NCBI RefSeq assembly: GCF_022662305.1
Contig: NZ_JAKNQH010000018.1
Coordinates: forward strand, 1 to 54,795
Origin: Sphingomonas sp. BAUL-RG-20F-R05-02
GTDB lineage: Bacteria > Pseudomonadota > Alphaproteobacteria > Sphingomonadales > Sphingomonadaceae
DNA length: 54,795 bases
Reading direction: 5' to 3'
The position numbers were made by a program, and so were the translations under genes. The notes under the pieces were generated by a model. It did no database searches. It worked only from the letters and a program-made list of their open reading frames with translations, and was not told the origin of the DNA. This document shows, piece by piece, positions 8,187 to 15,332 of the stretch. Each line of letters begins with the position of its first letter. The first letter of the stretch is position 1.

Positions 8187-9544
8187 CCGAGGCGGTAGCC
8201 CCCGCAACCGGATGGATGCCGACCCTGCCGATCAACGCGACCGATCAGCAAGACAGCAGCCCGCATAAACCAGCTCGTCGGCGCGCGACGATCACGGACG
8301 TGGCGGAGCGCGCCCAGGTTTCGAAGAAAACCGTCTCCAGAGTCATCAATCGGGAGCCGCGGGTCACCGCCTCGAAAATCGAGCGAGTCAATAACGCCAT
8401 TCGGGAACTCCGCTTCAGCCCGAACGCGCAGGCCCGTGGCCTGGCTCTCGGTCGTTCGTTTCTGGTCGGGCTGATCTACGAAAACCCCAATTCGACGTAC
8501 GTGGTGAATTTGCAGCTCGGCATCCTCGACGTTCTGCGTCATGCCGGGATGGAGCTAGTCGTGCATCCCTGTCAGCGGGGAAGCGACGGTTTTCTCGATG
8601 ACGTTCGAACCCTCATTGAACGGCAGCGTCTGGCCGGCGTCATTCTCCCTCCTCCTCTGTCGGAGGATGAACGACTGGTCGCCGTGCTTCGAGATGCCGG
8701 CTGCCCCTACGTCCGCATCGCCTGCACGGCATTGGATGATGCGGAGGTGATGGTCGTCAGCGACGACCATGTTGGGGGGCGTCAGGCGGCGGAAAGGCTC
8801 ATTGAGCTAGGGCACACGGTAATTGCCCTGGTGCGCGGCCCTGAAGGTTATCGTTCGTCACAGCAACGTGGCGACGCGTTCGTCTCGCTGCTTACCCAAC
8901 GCGGCATCACGATTGCAAAGGAGTACGACGTCGAAGGTGACTATACGTTTGAAGGCGGAGTCGCCGCCGGTCATCGCCTGCTCGCGCTGGCCGTTCCACC
9001 AACTGCTGTTTTCACGCTGAATGACGACATGGCTTTTGGAGTTATGCAGGCTGCAAGAGAGCGCGCGATAAGCTTGCCTTCCGATCTTTCGGTTATTGGC
9101 TTCGACGATCTTCCTATGGCGGCGAGGGTATGGCCAAACCTCACGTCAGTCCGCCTCCCCGTAAGGGAAATGGGGAGCCTTGCGTCTACTAAGCTGCTGG
9201 CTCGCATCAGCGGTGTGGTCGTCCCGAGTGGCGAATTAGAACCGCCGACGTTGATCGTCCGCCAGTCGGACGCTTTCCACGGTCAAGTCAGTCCAACACA
9301 ATCATCAAATTACTCATCTGATGCCGCCAGTACAAATGAACAAACGGAAAATCTGCCGGGATTGCTACTCGAAAGCGGACGGGCCGTCACCTGGAAGCGG
9401 CTCTTCCGGAGTCTGCCCTCCCCCTGCTCGACTGTCCTGAACAAACGGCAGCTTACTGCGAACGGCTTCCCGAAAGCGGACGGGCCGCTCTCCACCAAAA
9501 ATTCCACAGAAACGGCGTTTGCTCGAGTGCGAAAGCTCTGCTGA
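8183..9544 (+). CDS. LacI-family regulator with repeat-derived C-terminal tail
   Basis: 453-residue frame. After an unusual 34-residue N-terminal extension comes a LacI helix-turn-helix (ATITDVAERAQVSKKTVSRV, 35-54), the hinge (SPNAQARGLALGRS), and a periplasmic-binding-like sensor domain (FLVGLIYENPNSTYVVNLQL; VIGFDDLPMAARVWPNLTSV). The family normally ends shortly after the LIVRQS strand near residue 360; here about 88 extra residues follow, the last 50 or so encoded by dispersed repeat B. The usual stop has probably been lost or displaced. As the last gene of the pectin operon it likely represses the locus in the absence of a galacturonate-type inducer; the ligand is inferred. Confidence 0.88.
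   Translation: MTEAVAPATGWMPTLPINATDQQDSSPHKPARRRATITDVAERAQVSKKTVSRVINREPRVTASKIERVNNAIRELRFSPNAQARGLALGRSFLVGLIYENPNSTYVVNLQLGILDVLRHAGMELVVHPCQRGSDGFLDDVRTLIERQRLAGVILPPPLSEDERLVAVLRDAGCPYVRIACTALDDAEVMVVSDDHVGGRQAAERLIELGHTVIALVRGPEGYRSSQQRGDAFVSLLTQRGITIAKEYDVEGDYTFEGGVAAGHRLLALAVPPTAVFTLNDDMAFGVMQAARERAISLPSDLSVIGFDDLPMAARVWPNLTSVRLPVREMGSLASTKLLARISGVVVPSGELEPPTLIVRQSDAFHGQVSPTQSSNYSSDAASTNEQTENLPGLLLESGRAVTWKRLFRSLPSPCSTVLNKRQLTANGFPKADGPLSTKNSTETAFARVRKLC
9366..9500 (+). repeat. Dispersed intergenic repeat B, copy 2
   Basis: Contains CTGAACAAACGGCAGCTTAC, then CCGAAAGCGGACGGGCCGCT and CCACCAAA, closely matching 1012-1170, and is preceded by a degenerate half-copy (GAAAGCGGACGGGCCGTCAC at 9371). 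It overlaps the last codons of the LacI-type gene, adding a foreign tail to that protein. Confidence 0.75.
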
Positions 9545-9960
9545 TTGCTTCCACGTTGCCTAAAGAGCGCATGCATTTTTCATGATGCAAAAGACCGGAC
9601 CAGTCTTGTCCTGATCGCTGAACCTTCGGGGCAGGGTGGCGAAAGCTTTCAGGTGGGCTGTCCAACGCGGTGTCTCGTAGGACCTGACGCCTAGGTCTTC
9701 ACAAGCGCATGCGTGAATTTGACCGACCTCCTCTGAGGAAAATTGCGCAGCAGGCAGTAAATGTCGTTGAAGGCAGCTGACTGAAAACACAGGATGGACG
9801 TAGAGCGTTATCCGCCAAATTTGTATAAGAATACATTTGAAGACGATATTGCACAAAGCTCATCCTTGTCTAATATCGTTATAGAGACGAAGTTGGCAAA
9901 GTTTACGGGGCCGTTAATTTAGAACGTCTCGCGCCTGTTTCTCTTCCGAAAGAGATCACT
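9545..9960. other. AT-rich intergenic stretch left of the Tn7-like remnant
   Basis: No gene recognised. It has lower GC than both neighbours. ACGATATT near 9842 and AATATCGT near 9874 form an 8-bp inverted repeat about 20 bases apart. If the transposition genes to the right belong to one element, its left end should lie in here, but no clear terminal repeat array could be picked out. Confidence 0.4.
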
Positions 9961-9964
9961 CCTC

Positions 9965-9993
9965 TTGACAGCACGAATCAATATGTGATTCGT
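9965..9993 (+). promoter_or_regulatory. Promoter-like -35 with perfect operator palindrome
   Basis: A consensus TTGACA at 9966-9971 is followed at once by ACGAATCA-ATATG-TGATTCGT (about 9974-9994), a perfect 8-bp inverted repeat with a 5-bp spacer where the spacer/-10 region would fall. It lies about 70 bases upstream of the small Ner-like DNA-binding protein gene and is the obvious candidate for its autoregulatory operator. Confidence 0.55.
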
Positions 9994-10062
9994 TATTGTT
10001 GGAAGTCGCGAAGGCAAACTATCGTCGCGATTTGGCGCAAAGCACTTCCAGCGAGGCAGGCA

Positions 10063-10293
10063 ATGGGCAGCGACAACTGGCACGGACACATCAAATGGTC
10101 GCTGGAGCGCCGAGGCACGTCGCTGTTGCAGATCGCCCGTGATCTAAGCGTCAGCCCCAGCACCGTCACCAGAGTTTCCAAAGGCCTCGTGCGCTCGCGC
10201 CGGGTCGAAGAGGCTATAGCCGCGGCAGCAGCTTTTACCCCTGCCCAGCTCTGGCCCGCGCATTATCCGCAACCAGCGGGAGGAGAACGATGA
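10063..10293 (+). CDS. Ner/Nlp-type helix-turn-helix DNA-binding protein
   Basis: 76 residues from the ATG at 10063; the frame extends upstream to 9985 but homology-like sequence begins MGSDNWHGHIKWSLERRGTS. The helix-turn-helix is LLQIARDLSVSPSTVTRVSK and the end is AAAFTPAQLWPAHYPQPAGG, the layout of Mu Ner and Sfs/Nlp proteins, where W-P-x-R/H-Y closes the domain. Ner proteins repress transposition or lytic functions of transposing phages and elements. Here the gene stands directly ahead of TnsA- and TnsB-like genes and behind a palindromic operator, so it is probably the regulator of that element. Confidence 0.75.
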   Translation: MGSDNWHGHIKWSLERRGTSLLQIARDLSVSPSTVTRVSKGLVRSRRVEEAIAAAAAFTPAQLWPAHYPQPAGGER

Positions 10294-10307
10294 TGTAGTA
10301 GCAGATT

Positions 10308-10330
10308 GACGCGCTGACGCGCTGACGCGC
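10308..10330 (+). repeat. Short tandem repeat, 8-bp unit
   Basis: GACGCGCT is repeated almost three times just after the Ner-like gene. Purpose unknown. Confidence 0.7.
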
Positions 10331-10357
10331 CAAAACATCCCAAAGCTACGGAAATGA

Positions 10358-10424
10358 AAAGGCCCCGCCGGTTGCACCCAGCGAGGCCCTTAGAAGATCA
10401 GAGACCTTGTAAGCCCTGATCTCC
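10358..10424 (+). promoter_or_regulatory. Two consecutive hairpins before the TnsA-like gene
   Basis: AAGGCCCCGC at about 10359-10368 can pair, with a one-base bulge and one mismatch, with GCGAGGCCCTT at 10381-10391. It is followed by GATCAG (about 10397) pairing with CTGATC (about 10417). There is no U-run, so this is more like an attenuator or processing structure than a plain terminator. Confidence 0.4.
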
Positions 10425-10516
10425 TTCATTCCGTGAAACCTGTCAAGGTTCGGGCCCGTCCCGGATCATGTCCCCTCACGTCCATCGCACAAAGTCGCGA
10501 AATGGAAGGAACGATC

Positions 10517-11284
10517 ATGAGTTTCAAAGCCGCAGGCCACGATCACCCACCGAAGTCAGTGCTTCGCCCAGAGGGCGACCGAACCCCGAAGTTCACCCGC
10601 GACAAGCACAGCGATGCGCACCACGTGCGGATGATCCGCGCCGAAGATGGCGGCGCGCTGCGCACCTTCAACGGCGGGCTCGCTCATGAAAATGGCTGGT
10701 ACGTAAGCCGCAAGGCACGGCGCGTCCTTCACTGGCAGGGTGCGGCACAATACGACTTTCTGACTCGTGCCGAGGTAGAATTCCCTGTGGTGCGGGTAGC
10801 ATCGGAATCAGTACGCTTTGAATTCGAGCGCCACGGGAAAATGCAGATCTACACCACGGACGTCGAATTGGTTGCGTCTGATGGCACGGTCACGCTTATT
10901 GAGATCAAGCGCGATGAGCGCGACCTTGCTGATCCGGAATACCACGCCAAGCTTACGGCAGTTCATACGATTTGCGATGAGCACGGCATCCGGTTCAAGG
11001 TCATTCTGCGCCACCAGATTTGGGACAGCCTGGTCCACCGCCGCAACGTGACGCTATTCTGCTCGCGCAGGTTCGTGACCATTCTGCCGGAGCACATCGA
11101 GCGCCTTGAGGGGCACGCGCGGCAGGTGGGTGCGGATACTTGCTTCGGCAGCGCCGCCCGAGCTGTTGCTCCTCACTGCTCCCGCACGGGCGAAGCCGTG
11201 CTTCAGGCGCTGACAGTAGCTCGACGGATCGAAGTCGACCTGACTCGCCCGCTCTTGGATACAACGCCGGTGACCATCCACTGA
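10517..11284 (+). CDS. TnsA-like transposon endonuclease
   Basis: 255 residues from the ATG at 10517, which has GGAAGGA at about -12; the frame is open further upstream without a better site. The centre carries a restriction-endonuclease-like core: an acidic strand (FLTRAEVEFP), Asp115 in YTTDVELV, then Glu129-Ile-Lys131 (LIEIKRDE), matching the D...ExK pattern of TnsA N-terminal domains. In Tn7-type elements TnsA cuts the 5' ends while TnsB cuts and joins the 3' ends. The next gene encodes a TnsB-like protein, which supports the assignment. The C-terminal half (about 170-255) is less recognisable and would correspond to the TnsC-contacting winged-helix domain. Confidence 0.75.
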   Translation: MSFKAAGHDHPPKSVLRPEGDRTPKFTRDKHSDAHHVRMIRAEDGGALRTFNGGLAHENGWYVSRKARRVLHWQGAAQYDFLTRAEVEFPVVRVASESVRFEFERHGKMQIYTTDVELVASDGTVTLIEIKRDERDLADPEYHAKLTAVHTICDEHGIRFKVILRHQIWDSLVHRRNVTLFCSRRFVTILPEHIERLEGHARQVGADTCFGSAARAVAPHCSRTGEAVLQALTVARRIEVDLTRPLLDTTPVTIH

Positions 11285-12644
11285 GCCACACTGTCTGCTC
11301 AGCGCCTGATCGCCTCGGCAGTCCGTGCAATATCCATTCTCAATCACCCGCGCCTCCCGCCGGCATCATTGGGATGCCGGCGACTCTCCCGGCGCGCCCA
11401 GAAGGGACTAAATCTTATGCCGCATATCCGCTTTTCCCCCGGCGCGGTCATTGACGTCCGCGGAGCTGAATATCGCCCTGCCTATTCTCACGGCCGGATC
11501 CAACTTGCGCACATGATAACAGGCGAGATCTTCAAGTATGAGCAGAAGGACGGATCGCTTGAACTGCCGACCGTCGAGCAGTTCCAGCTCATGCAGCACT
11601 GTGGCGATGCCGTGACGCGAATGCCTCGTTCATCGGACGAGATCCGTAACTACAACGATGCAGCGGAATGGACGCGCGATCAGGCGGGTGAGATCTCGGC
11701 CCGCGCATTGCGCATGGCGACCGCCTGCCAGATCCTTGACGAAAGGGGCGTTCCGCAAGGGATCCGCGCCATTAAGGTCGCCCTGGAAGATTGCTGGACC
11801 CCTGCGCTGGCTAGTCAGTTCGGACCTAAACCTTCTGCATCGTCGGTCAAGAACTGGCGCAGGAACCGTGGCAGCATCGGGAACCGTCATCCCCGCCATA
11901 TGGTCCCGCTGTCGGGCAGGCACATCATGCGTCCGCAGGAAGGCGGCATCAATCAGCAGCTCCTTTGGACGTGCGTACTTGAGGGCAGGAAGGCAGGGCG
12001 CACGGTCGCGGACATCCATGCCGATTATTCCTACCAACTAAGTCTGGTGAACGACGGGCGTCACCCGTCCATCGACAAGCCTCGCGAGCCCTTCGGAATC
12101 TGCTCGGAGCGCACCGTGCGACGCCGCTTCAACGAACTGGAATCGGACAAAACCCTGGCTACCTCCATAGAGGTAGAGGCCGTCAAACAGGATTGGTCAG
12201 GAGCCGGCAAGCCGCTCACCGCCGATTTCGTGATGCAACACGTGATCGTCGATCACACCTGGCTTGACGTGCATGTCGTATGCCCGGCCCTACAGATGGT
12301 TCTCGGGCGGCCGTGGCTAACACTCGCCATCGACGTCAAAAGCCGCGCGATCGTCGGCCATCTGATTACCTTCCACGATCCATCCAGATGGTCGGTCAGT
12401 GAGGTCCTGCGCCGCATCGTGCTGCCCAAACGTCCCCCGCCAGCCATGGCGAGCCGGTACCCCGTTCTTGCCATGCTTTGCGGCAAGCCTGGCTGCCTGA
12501 TCCTCGATAATGCCGTCGAGTTTCGCAGCCATACGCTCGAAGCGGCAGCGCGTGACGCGGGCTTTTCCGTGCGGTTCTGCCCGATCAAGCAGCCGACCTA
12601 CCGAGCAATTGGCGAGCGGGCGATCAAGACCCTGAACGATCAAA

Positions 12645-12806
12645 TCACCCGTCTGCTCCCGGGGAGAGCGCTGACGCTGAACTCGACTCACCTTCAGCCA
12701 TCTCCTTCCTCTCGGCTGCCGGTGGGGTGGTCCGCTCCTCATCCCAGAGCACCTGATCTAGCGGGGCACGCACCTCTGCCCGATCCCGTTCGGACACGTC
12801 GTCCAT
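12645..12806 (-). CDS. Small acidic ORF at the transposase truncation point
   Basis: Reads MDDVSERDRAEVRAPLDQVL and ends after 53 residues inside the former transposase sequence. A strong GGAGG sits just before its ATG, which supports real translation. The last residues, from the junction near 12664, probably replace a lost natural C-terminus. No family recognised. Confidence 0.35.
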   Translation of the reverse strand: MDDVSERDRAEVRAPLDQVLWDEERTTPPAAERKEMAEGESSSASALSPGADG

Positions 12807-12809
12807 CTC

Positions 12810-12899
12810 TCAGTCCTCCGGTTTTACCTCGGTCGGGCAACTTACCTCCTTCGCTCCCTGCCTGCGGCGCGCCTCCAGTACGTCCGGATTGGCGATCAT
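12810..12899 (-). CDS. Very short ORF divergent from the VbhA-type antitoxin
   Basis: 29 residues (MIANPDVLEARRRQGAKEVS...), ending three bases before the next minus-strand ATG. Its start codon shares CATG with the plus-strand antitoxin start. It could be a leader or a genuine mini-gene; nothing identifies a function. Confidence 0.25.
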   Translation of the reverse strand: MIANPDVLEARRRQGAKEVSCPTEVKPED

Positions 12900-13128
12900 G
12901 CCGCTCGACACCCAAGGGCAGAGCCCTCAATCAGCTATCACCGACGAGGAACGCGCGCGTCGTCAGGCCGAAGTCGATTTTGCCCGAGGTAGCGTGCGGT
13001 ACGAAGGCGGCACGCTCCCGGATGAGATTGAGCGTCTAAACACCCGCTACATTGCCGGTGAGATCGACAGCGGTGAACTCACCGCCGCTATTCTGTCATC
13101 CCACACGGTTCAACGTCAACGTCCCTAA
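12898..13128 (+). CDS. VbhA/FicA-type Fic antitoxin (orphan)
   Basis: 76 residues from the ATG at 12898 (a TTG at 12889 would add three). The sequence RRQAEVDFARGSVRYEGGTL contains Ser32-Val-Arg-Tyr-Glu36-Gly37, the (S/T)xxxE(G/N) inhibitory motif that plugs the ATP site of Fic AMP-transferases, followed by the family helix IERLNTRYIAGEIDSGELTA. The last residues after AAIL (SSHTVQRQRP) look unlike the family and may be a scrambled end. Such antitoxins normally precede a fic toxin gene; none is visible in the next kilobase. Without its partner it is probably a relic of a lost toxin-antitoxin pair brought in by a mobile element. Confidence 0.7.
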   Translation: MPLDTQGQSPQSAITDEERARRQAEVDFARGSVRYEGGTLPDEIERLNTRYIAGEIDSGELTAAILSSHTVQRQRP

Positions 13129-13525
13129 GTTTGCAGGCACAATGACCAACCGGTCTGAAGCTGGCAATCGGCCGCCTGCGAGCGGGGCCGAGAAGGCCCT
13201 GTCGTCGACACGCGTCAAATAAGACGAGCTGCCAGTCCGTTGTTCAAGCAGGTCGCCCCGAATAGTCGTCTCCACGTCTCGCATCCGGTAAGACCCACAA
13301 TCGGTCAATTCGAGCGGCGTTGGCGCTTGCCGGAATCAGCCATCCGTTCAGCTTCGCCGGTCAACCTGTCCAAGCTCTCGGCAGGCGGGCGATGTAGGCG
13401 ACTACGAGAGTTAACGCCGCTTGATGACGAGCTGCGCCAGCGCTCCCGGCGGCGCTTCCTCTTTGCTAAAGATCCACTCAAGCTTCGGAAAAGAAGCTTC
13501 TGCGTACGCGCGCTGACGGATTAAG
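13129..13525. other. Gene-free stretch after the orphan antitoxin
   Basis: About 400 bases without a credible gene. It contains one copy of dispersed repeat A (13292-13350). No fic-like HPFxxGNG coding sequence was found in any frame. Confidence 0.5.
13292..13350 (+). repeat. Dispersed intergenic repeat A, copy 1
   Basis: Starts GACCCACAATCGGTCAATTC and ends CAGCCATCCGTTCAGC, the two conserved blocks of repeat A. Confidence 0.6.
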
Positions 13526-13813
13526 TCACGATAGGCTTAGTAGTTGATACGTCTGAATCACCGCTCCCGCCGGCGCTCGGCCGCGTTGAATCTTGCCAGA
13601 AGCGTCGGTAAGGTCAGTTGCGCCGAGCTTTGATTTGATGCGGCTTCCGATTGTTTGGTTGGCGTTAGTCTTACGGGGGTTTCCCAGTGCCACCGCGTGG
13701 CCACGAATGTAAGATTCGTAGCGGTGCAGCCACTCCTGATCATTCTGACACGCCTCGAATGTCTTCAGGGTAATGTCCGAGCTGAAACCTTGAGAGTCTT
13801 GGATCGCAATCAT
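13526..13813 (-). CDS. Hypothetical protein, possibly a C-terminal fragment
   Basis: 95 residues from an ATG at 13813, but the frame is open well upstream with protein-like text (RQLDEAIDKM before MIAIQDSQGF), so the true start may be lost. The sequence is mixed polar/helical (LKTFEACQNDQEWLHRYESY, then NANQTIGSRIKSKLGATDLT) and lower in GC than the neighbours, which argues for recent acquisition. No family recognised. It lies head-to-head with the HEPN-like gene, overlapping that gene's upstream region. Confidence 0.4.
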   Translation of the reverse strand: MIAIQDSQGFSSDITLKTFEACQNDQEWLHRYESYIRGHAVALGNPRKTNANQTIGSRIKSKLGATDLTDASGKIQRGRAPAGAVIQTYQLLSLS

Positions 13814-13842
13814 CTTGTCGATTGCTTCGTCGAGCTGCCGCG

Positions 13843-14499
13843 ATGAACGCTGTTGACGACGAACTCGTGCCCCTCTGCCTGGCTGCCAGCTATGTCACCG
13901 GCCTAAGCGTGGCGCCGAGCCGGAGCCTTCCGGCGTCGCAGGTGACCTTCATGCAGGTGGGCCCACATTTTCCCCGGCCGCGGGCGATGGGCCTCGGGTT
14001 TCCGGCATGTCCGGACGACACATCGTTCGCCCGGGCGATAGCCAACTTCGTCGTGCCATACCCGACCAAGGGGATGGACGAGAACATCCGACTCATCGCG
14101 CATCACTTCCTCGACGCGCTGGCATTCTGGTCGCTTGAGGATCTCGTGCTCAGCACTACCACGATCCTTGAGATCATCGCCATTACTGCCAAGCGCATGG
14201 CAGGCACGCAGGGGCAGACGATCAAGGACTTCACGCCCAGATTGGCGTTCGCGGCTGCCCGCTTCAATCTTCCCAATTTGCCACCGGATTTCCGTAATAT
14301 GCGCAATGACCTGGTCCATGAGGGAACGCTTTCGGGGCCGAAGTTCCCAAGCAAGGATGCCTTCGCGTGCGGCGTTGCCGTCGCAGAGGCTCTGGACTGG
14401 ATCGATGAATACGTTTTCGCGGCGATGGGATTAGGTAAGCCGGCTCAGCCGCGGTTTATCGAAGAGGCTTTCGGTGGAGCGAACAGCTTCTCACTTTGA
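13843..14499 (+). CDS. HEPN-like domain protein
   Basis: 218 residues from the ATG at 13843; a TTG at 13822 is the only earlier start. The C-terminal half is helical and holds Arg154-Asn-Asp-Leu-Val-His159 (FRNMRNDLVHEGTLSG), the R-x4-H signature of HEPN domains, preceded by helices such as IIAITAKRMAGTQGQTIKDF. HEPN proteins are often ribonucleases in toxin-antitoxin or phage-defence systems, or ApeA-like proteins; which applies cannot be told from this sequence. The N-terminal 70 residues have no recognised fold. It sits in a zone of mobile-element debris, consistent with cargo. Confidence 0.55.
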   Translation: MNAVDDELVPLCLAASYVTGLSVAPSRSLPASQVTFMQVGPHFPRPRAMGLGFPACPDDTSFARAIANFVVPYPTKGMDENIRLIAHHFLDALAFWSLEDLVLSTTTILEIIAITAKRMAGTQGQTIKDFTPRLAFAAARFNLPNLPPDFRNMRNDLVHEGTLSGPKFPSKDAFACGVAVAEALDWIDEYVFAAMGLGKPAQPRFIEEAFGGANSFSL

Positions 14500-14713
14500 T
14501 GGTCGCTCCCACCCTGCTCAGCTCCACGAGAGGCGCATAGCTGCCGGCAACGCCGCACAGTCGGGCATCCGCTGCGCGCCGACGGAGTCGACCCACAGCA
14601 CGAAGCCGCTGCGCGGCAGTGGTATTGGCGGTTAGGTAGCGAGCATACGCTGAGGTTTGGCCGCGCGGAGGCGGTGGCCGACTATGGAGTTCCTTCAACG
14701 AGAGGAACTCATC

Positions 14714-15208
14714 ATGGCGACTCACCCGATCGACCCACCCGTCACTCCGCTACGCCAACGCATGCTCGACGACATGGCGATGCGCGCGATGCGCGCGCGG
14801 ACCCAGCACGGCTATGTTCGTCACGTCCGCGCCTTCGCAGCGTTCCTCGGACGGTCGCCCGACACCGCGAGCGCCGAGGACGTGCGGCGCTTCCAGCTTC
14901 ACCAGCGCGAGCACGGTGTTGGCGAGTCCACGATCAACGGCTCGGTGTCGGCGCTGCGCTTCCTGTTCGACGTGACGCTCGAGCGGCCCAATCTGTCGCG
15001 CCGCCTAGTGCTGGCGCATTGTCCCAGGAAGCTCCCCGACGTGCTGAGCGTCGACGAGGTGGCCAAGCTGCTCGAGGCGGCCCCGGGCATTAAGTACCGC
15101 GCGGCGCTCGGCGGGCGTATGGCGCTGGCCTGCGCGTGTCGGAGGTCGCGCATCTCAAGGCCGACGATATCGACAGCAAGCGGATGCTGATCCGGATCGA
15201 GGAGGGCA
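14714..15208 (+). pseudogene. IS91-associated tyrosine integrase, frameshifted and truncated
   Basis: From the ATG at 14714 (GAGAGGAAC just upstream) the protein begins with the core-binding (SAM-like) domain of IS91-type integrases (TPLRQRMLDDMAMRAMRART; FAAFLGRSPDTASAEDVRRF) and enters the catalytic domain (LPDVLSVDEVAKLLEAAPGI). At about 15107 one base is missing; the continuation in the next frame is AYGAGLRVSEVAHLKADDID, which includes the first catalytic Arg, and ends at RIEEG near 15208. The remaining catalytic residues (HxxR, H/W, Tyr) are absent. It is dead by both a frameshift and a 3' truncation. Confidence 0.85.
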
Positions 15209-15332
15209 TGCTCGGTCGCCCTCTTCGTGTCGGTAAGCATCTCTCGCATGCGGCTATCGGTAACCGAGACGTGGACTTCGCGCCACGGTTTCGCGGTTGC
15301 GTCCGAAAGCGCGGATCATCGATGGTGCACCG

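Larger units (their letters stand above)
11417..13039 (+). pseudogene. TnsB-like DDE transposase, truncated after catalytic core
   Basis: From the ATG at 11417 (AGAAGGGA upstream) the protein has DNA-binding N-terminal domains and an integrase (rve) core with the complete DDE triad: Asp279 (VIVDHTWLDV), Asp364 (CLILDNAVEF) and Glu400 (GERAIKTLND). Transposase-like sequence stops near base 12664 (RLLPG). The same frame stays open to 13039 but encodes Pro/Arg-rich text without family character (HLQPSPSSRLPVGW onward), overlapping genes on both strands. The C-terminal beta-barrel and the domain needed to contact TnsC are therefore missing, probably through a recombination junction at about 12664, and the transposase is very likely inactive. 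Confidence 0.8.

Noticed and set aside
12664..13039. Continuation of the TnsB-like frame as a genuine C-terminal domain
   Set aside because: The Pro/Arg/Ser-rich text has no hydrophobic pattern and overlaps the VbhA-type gene; it appears to be accidental readthrough past a junction.
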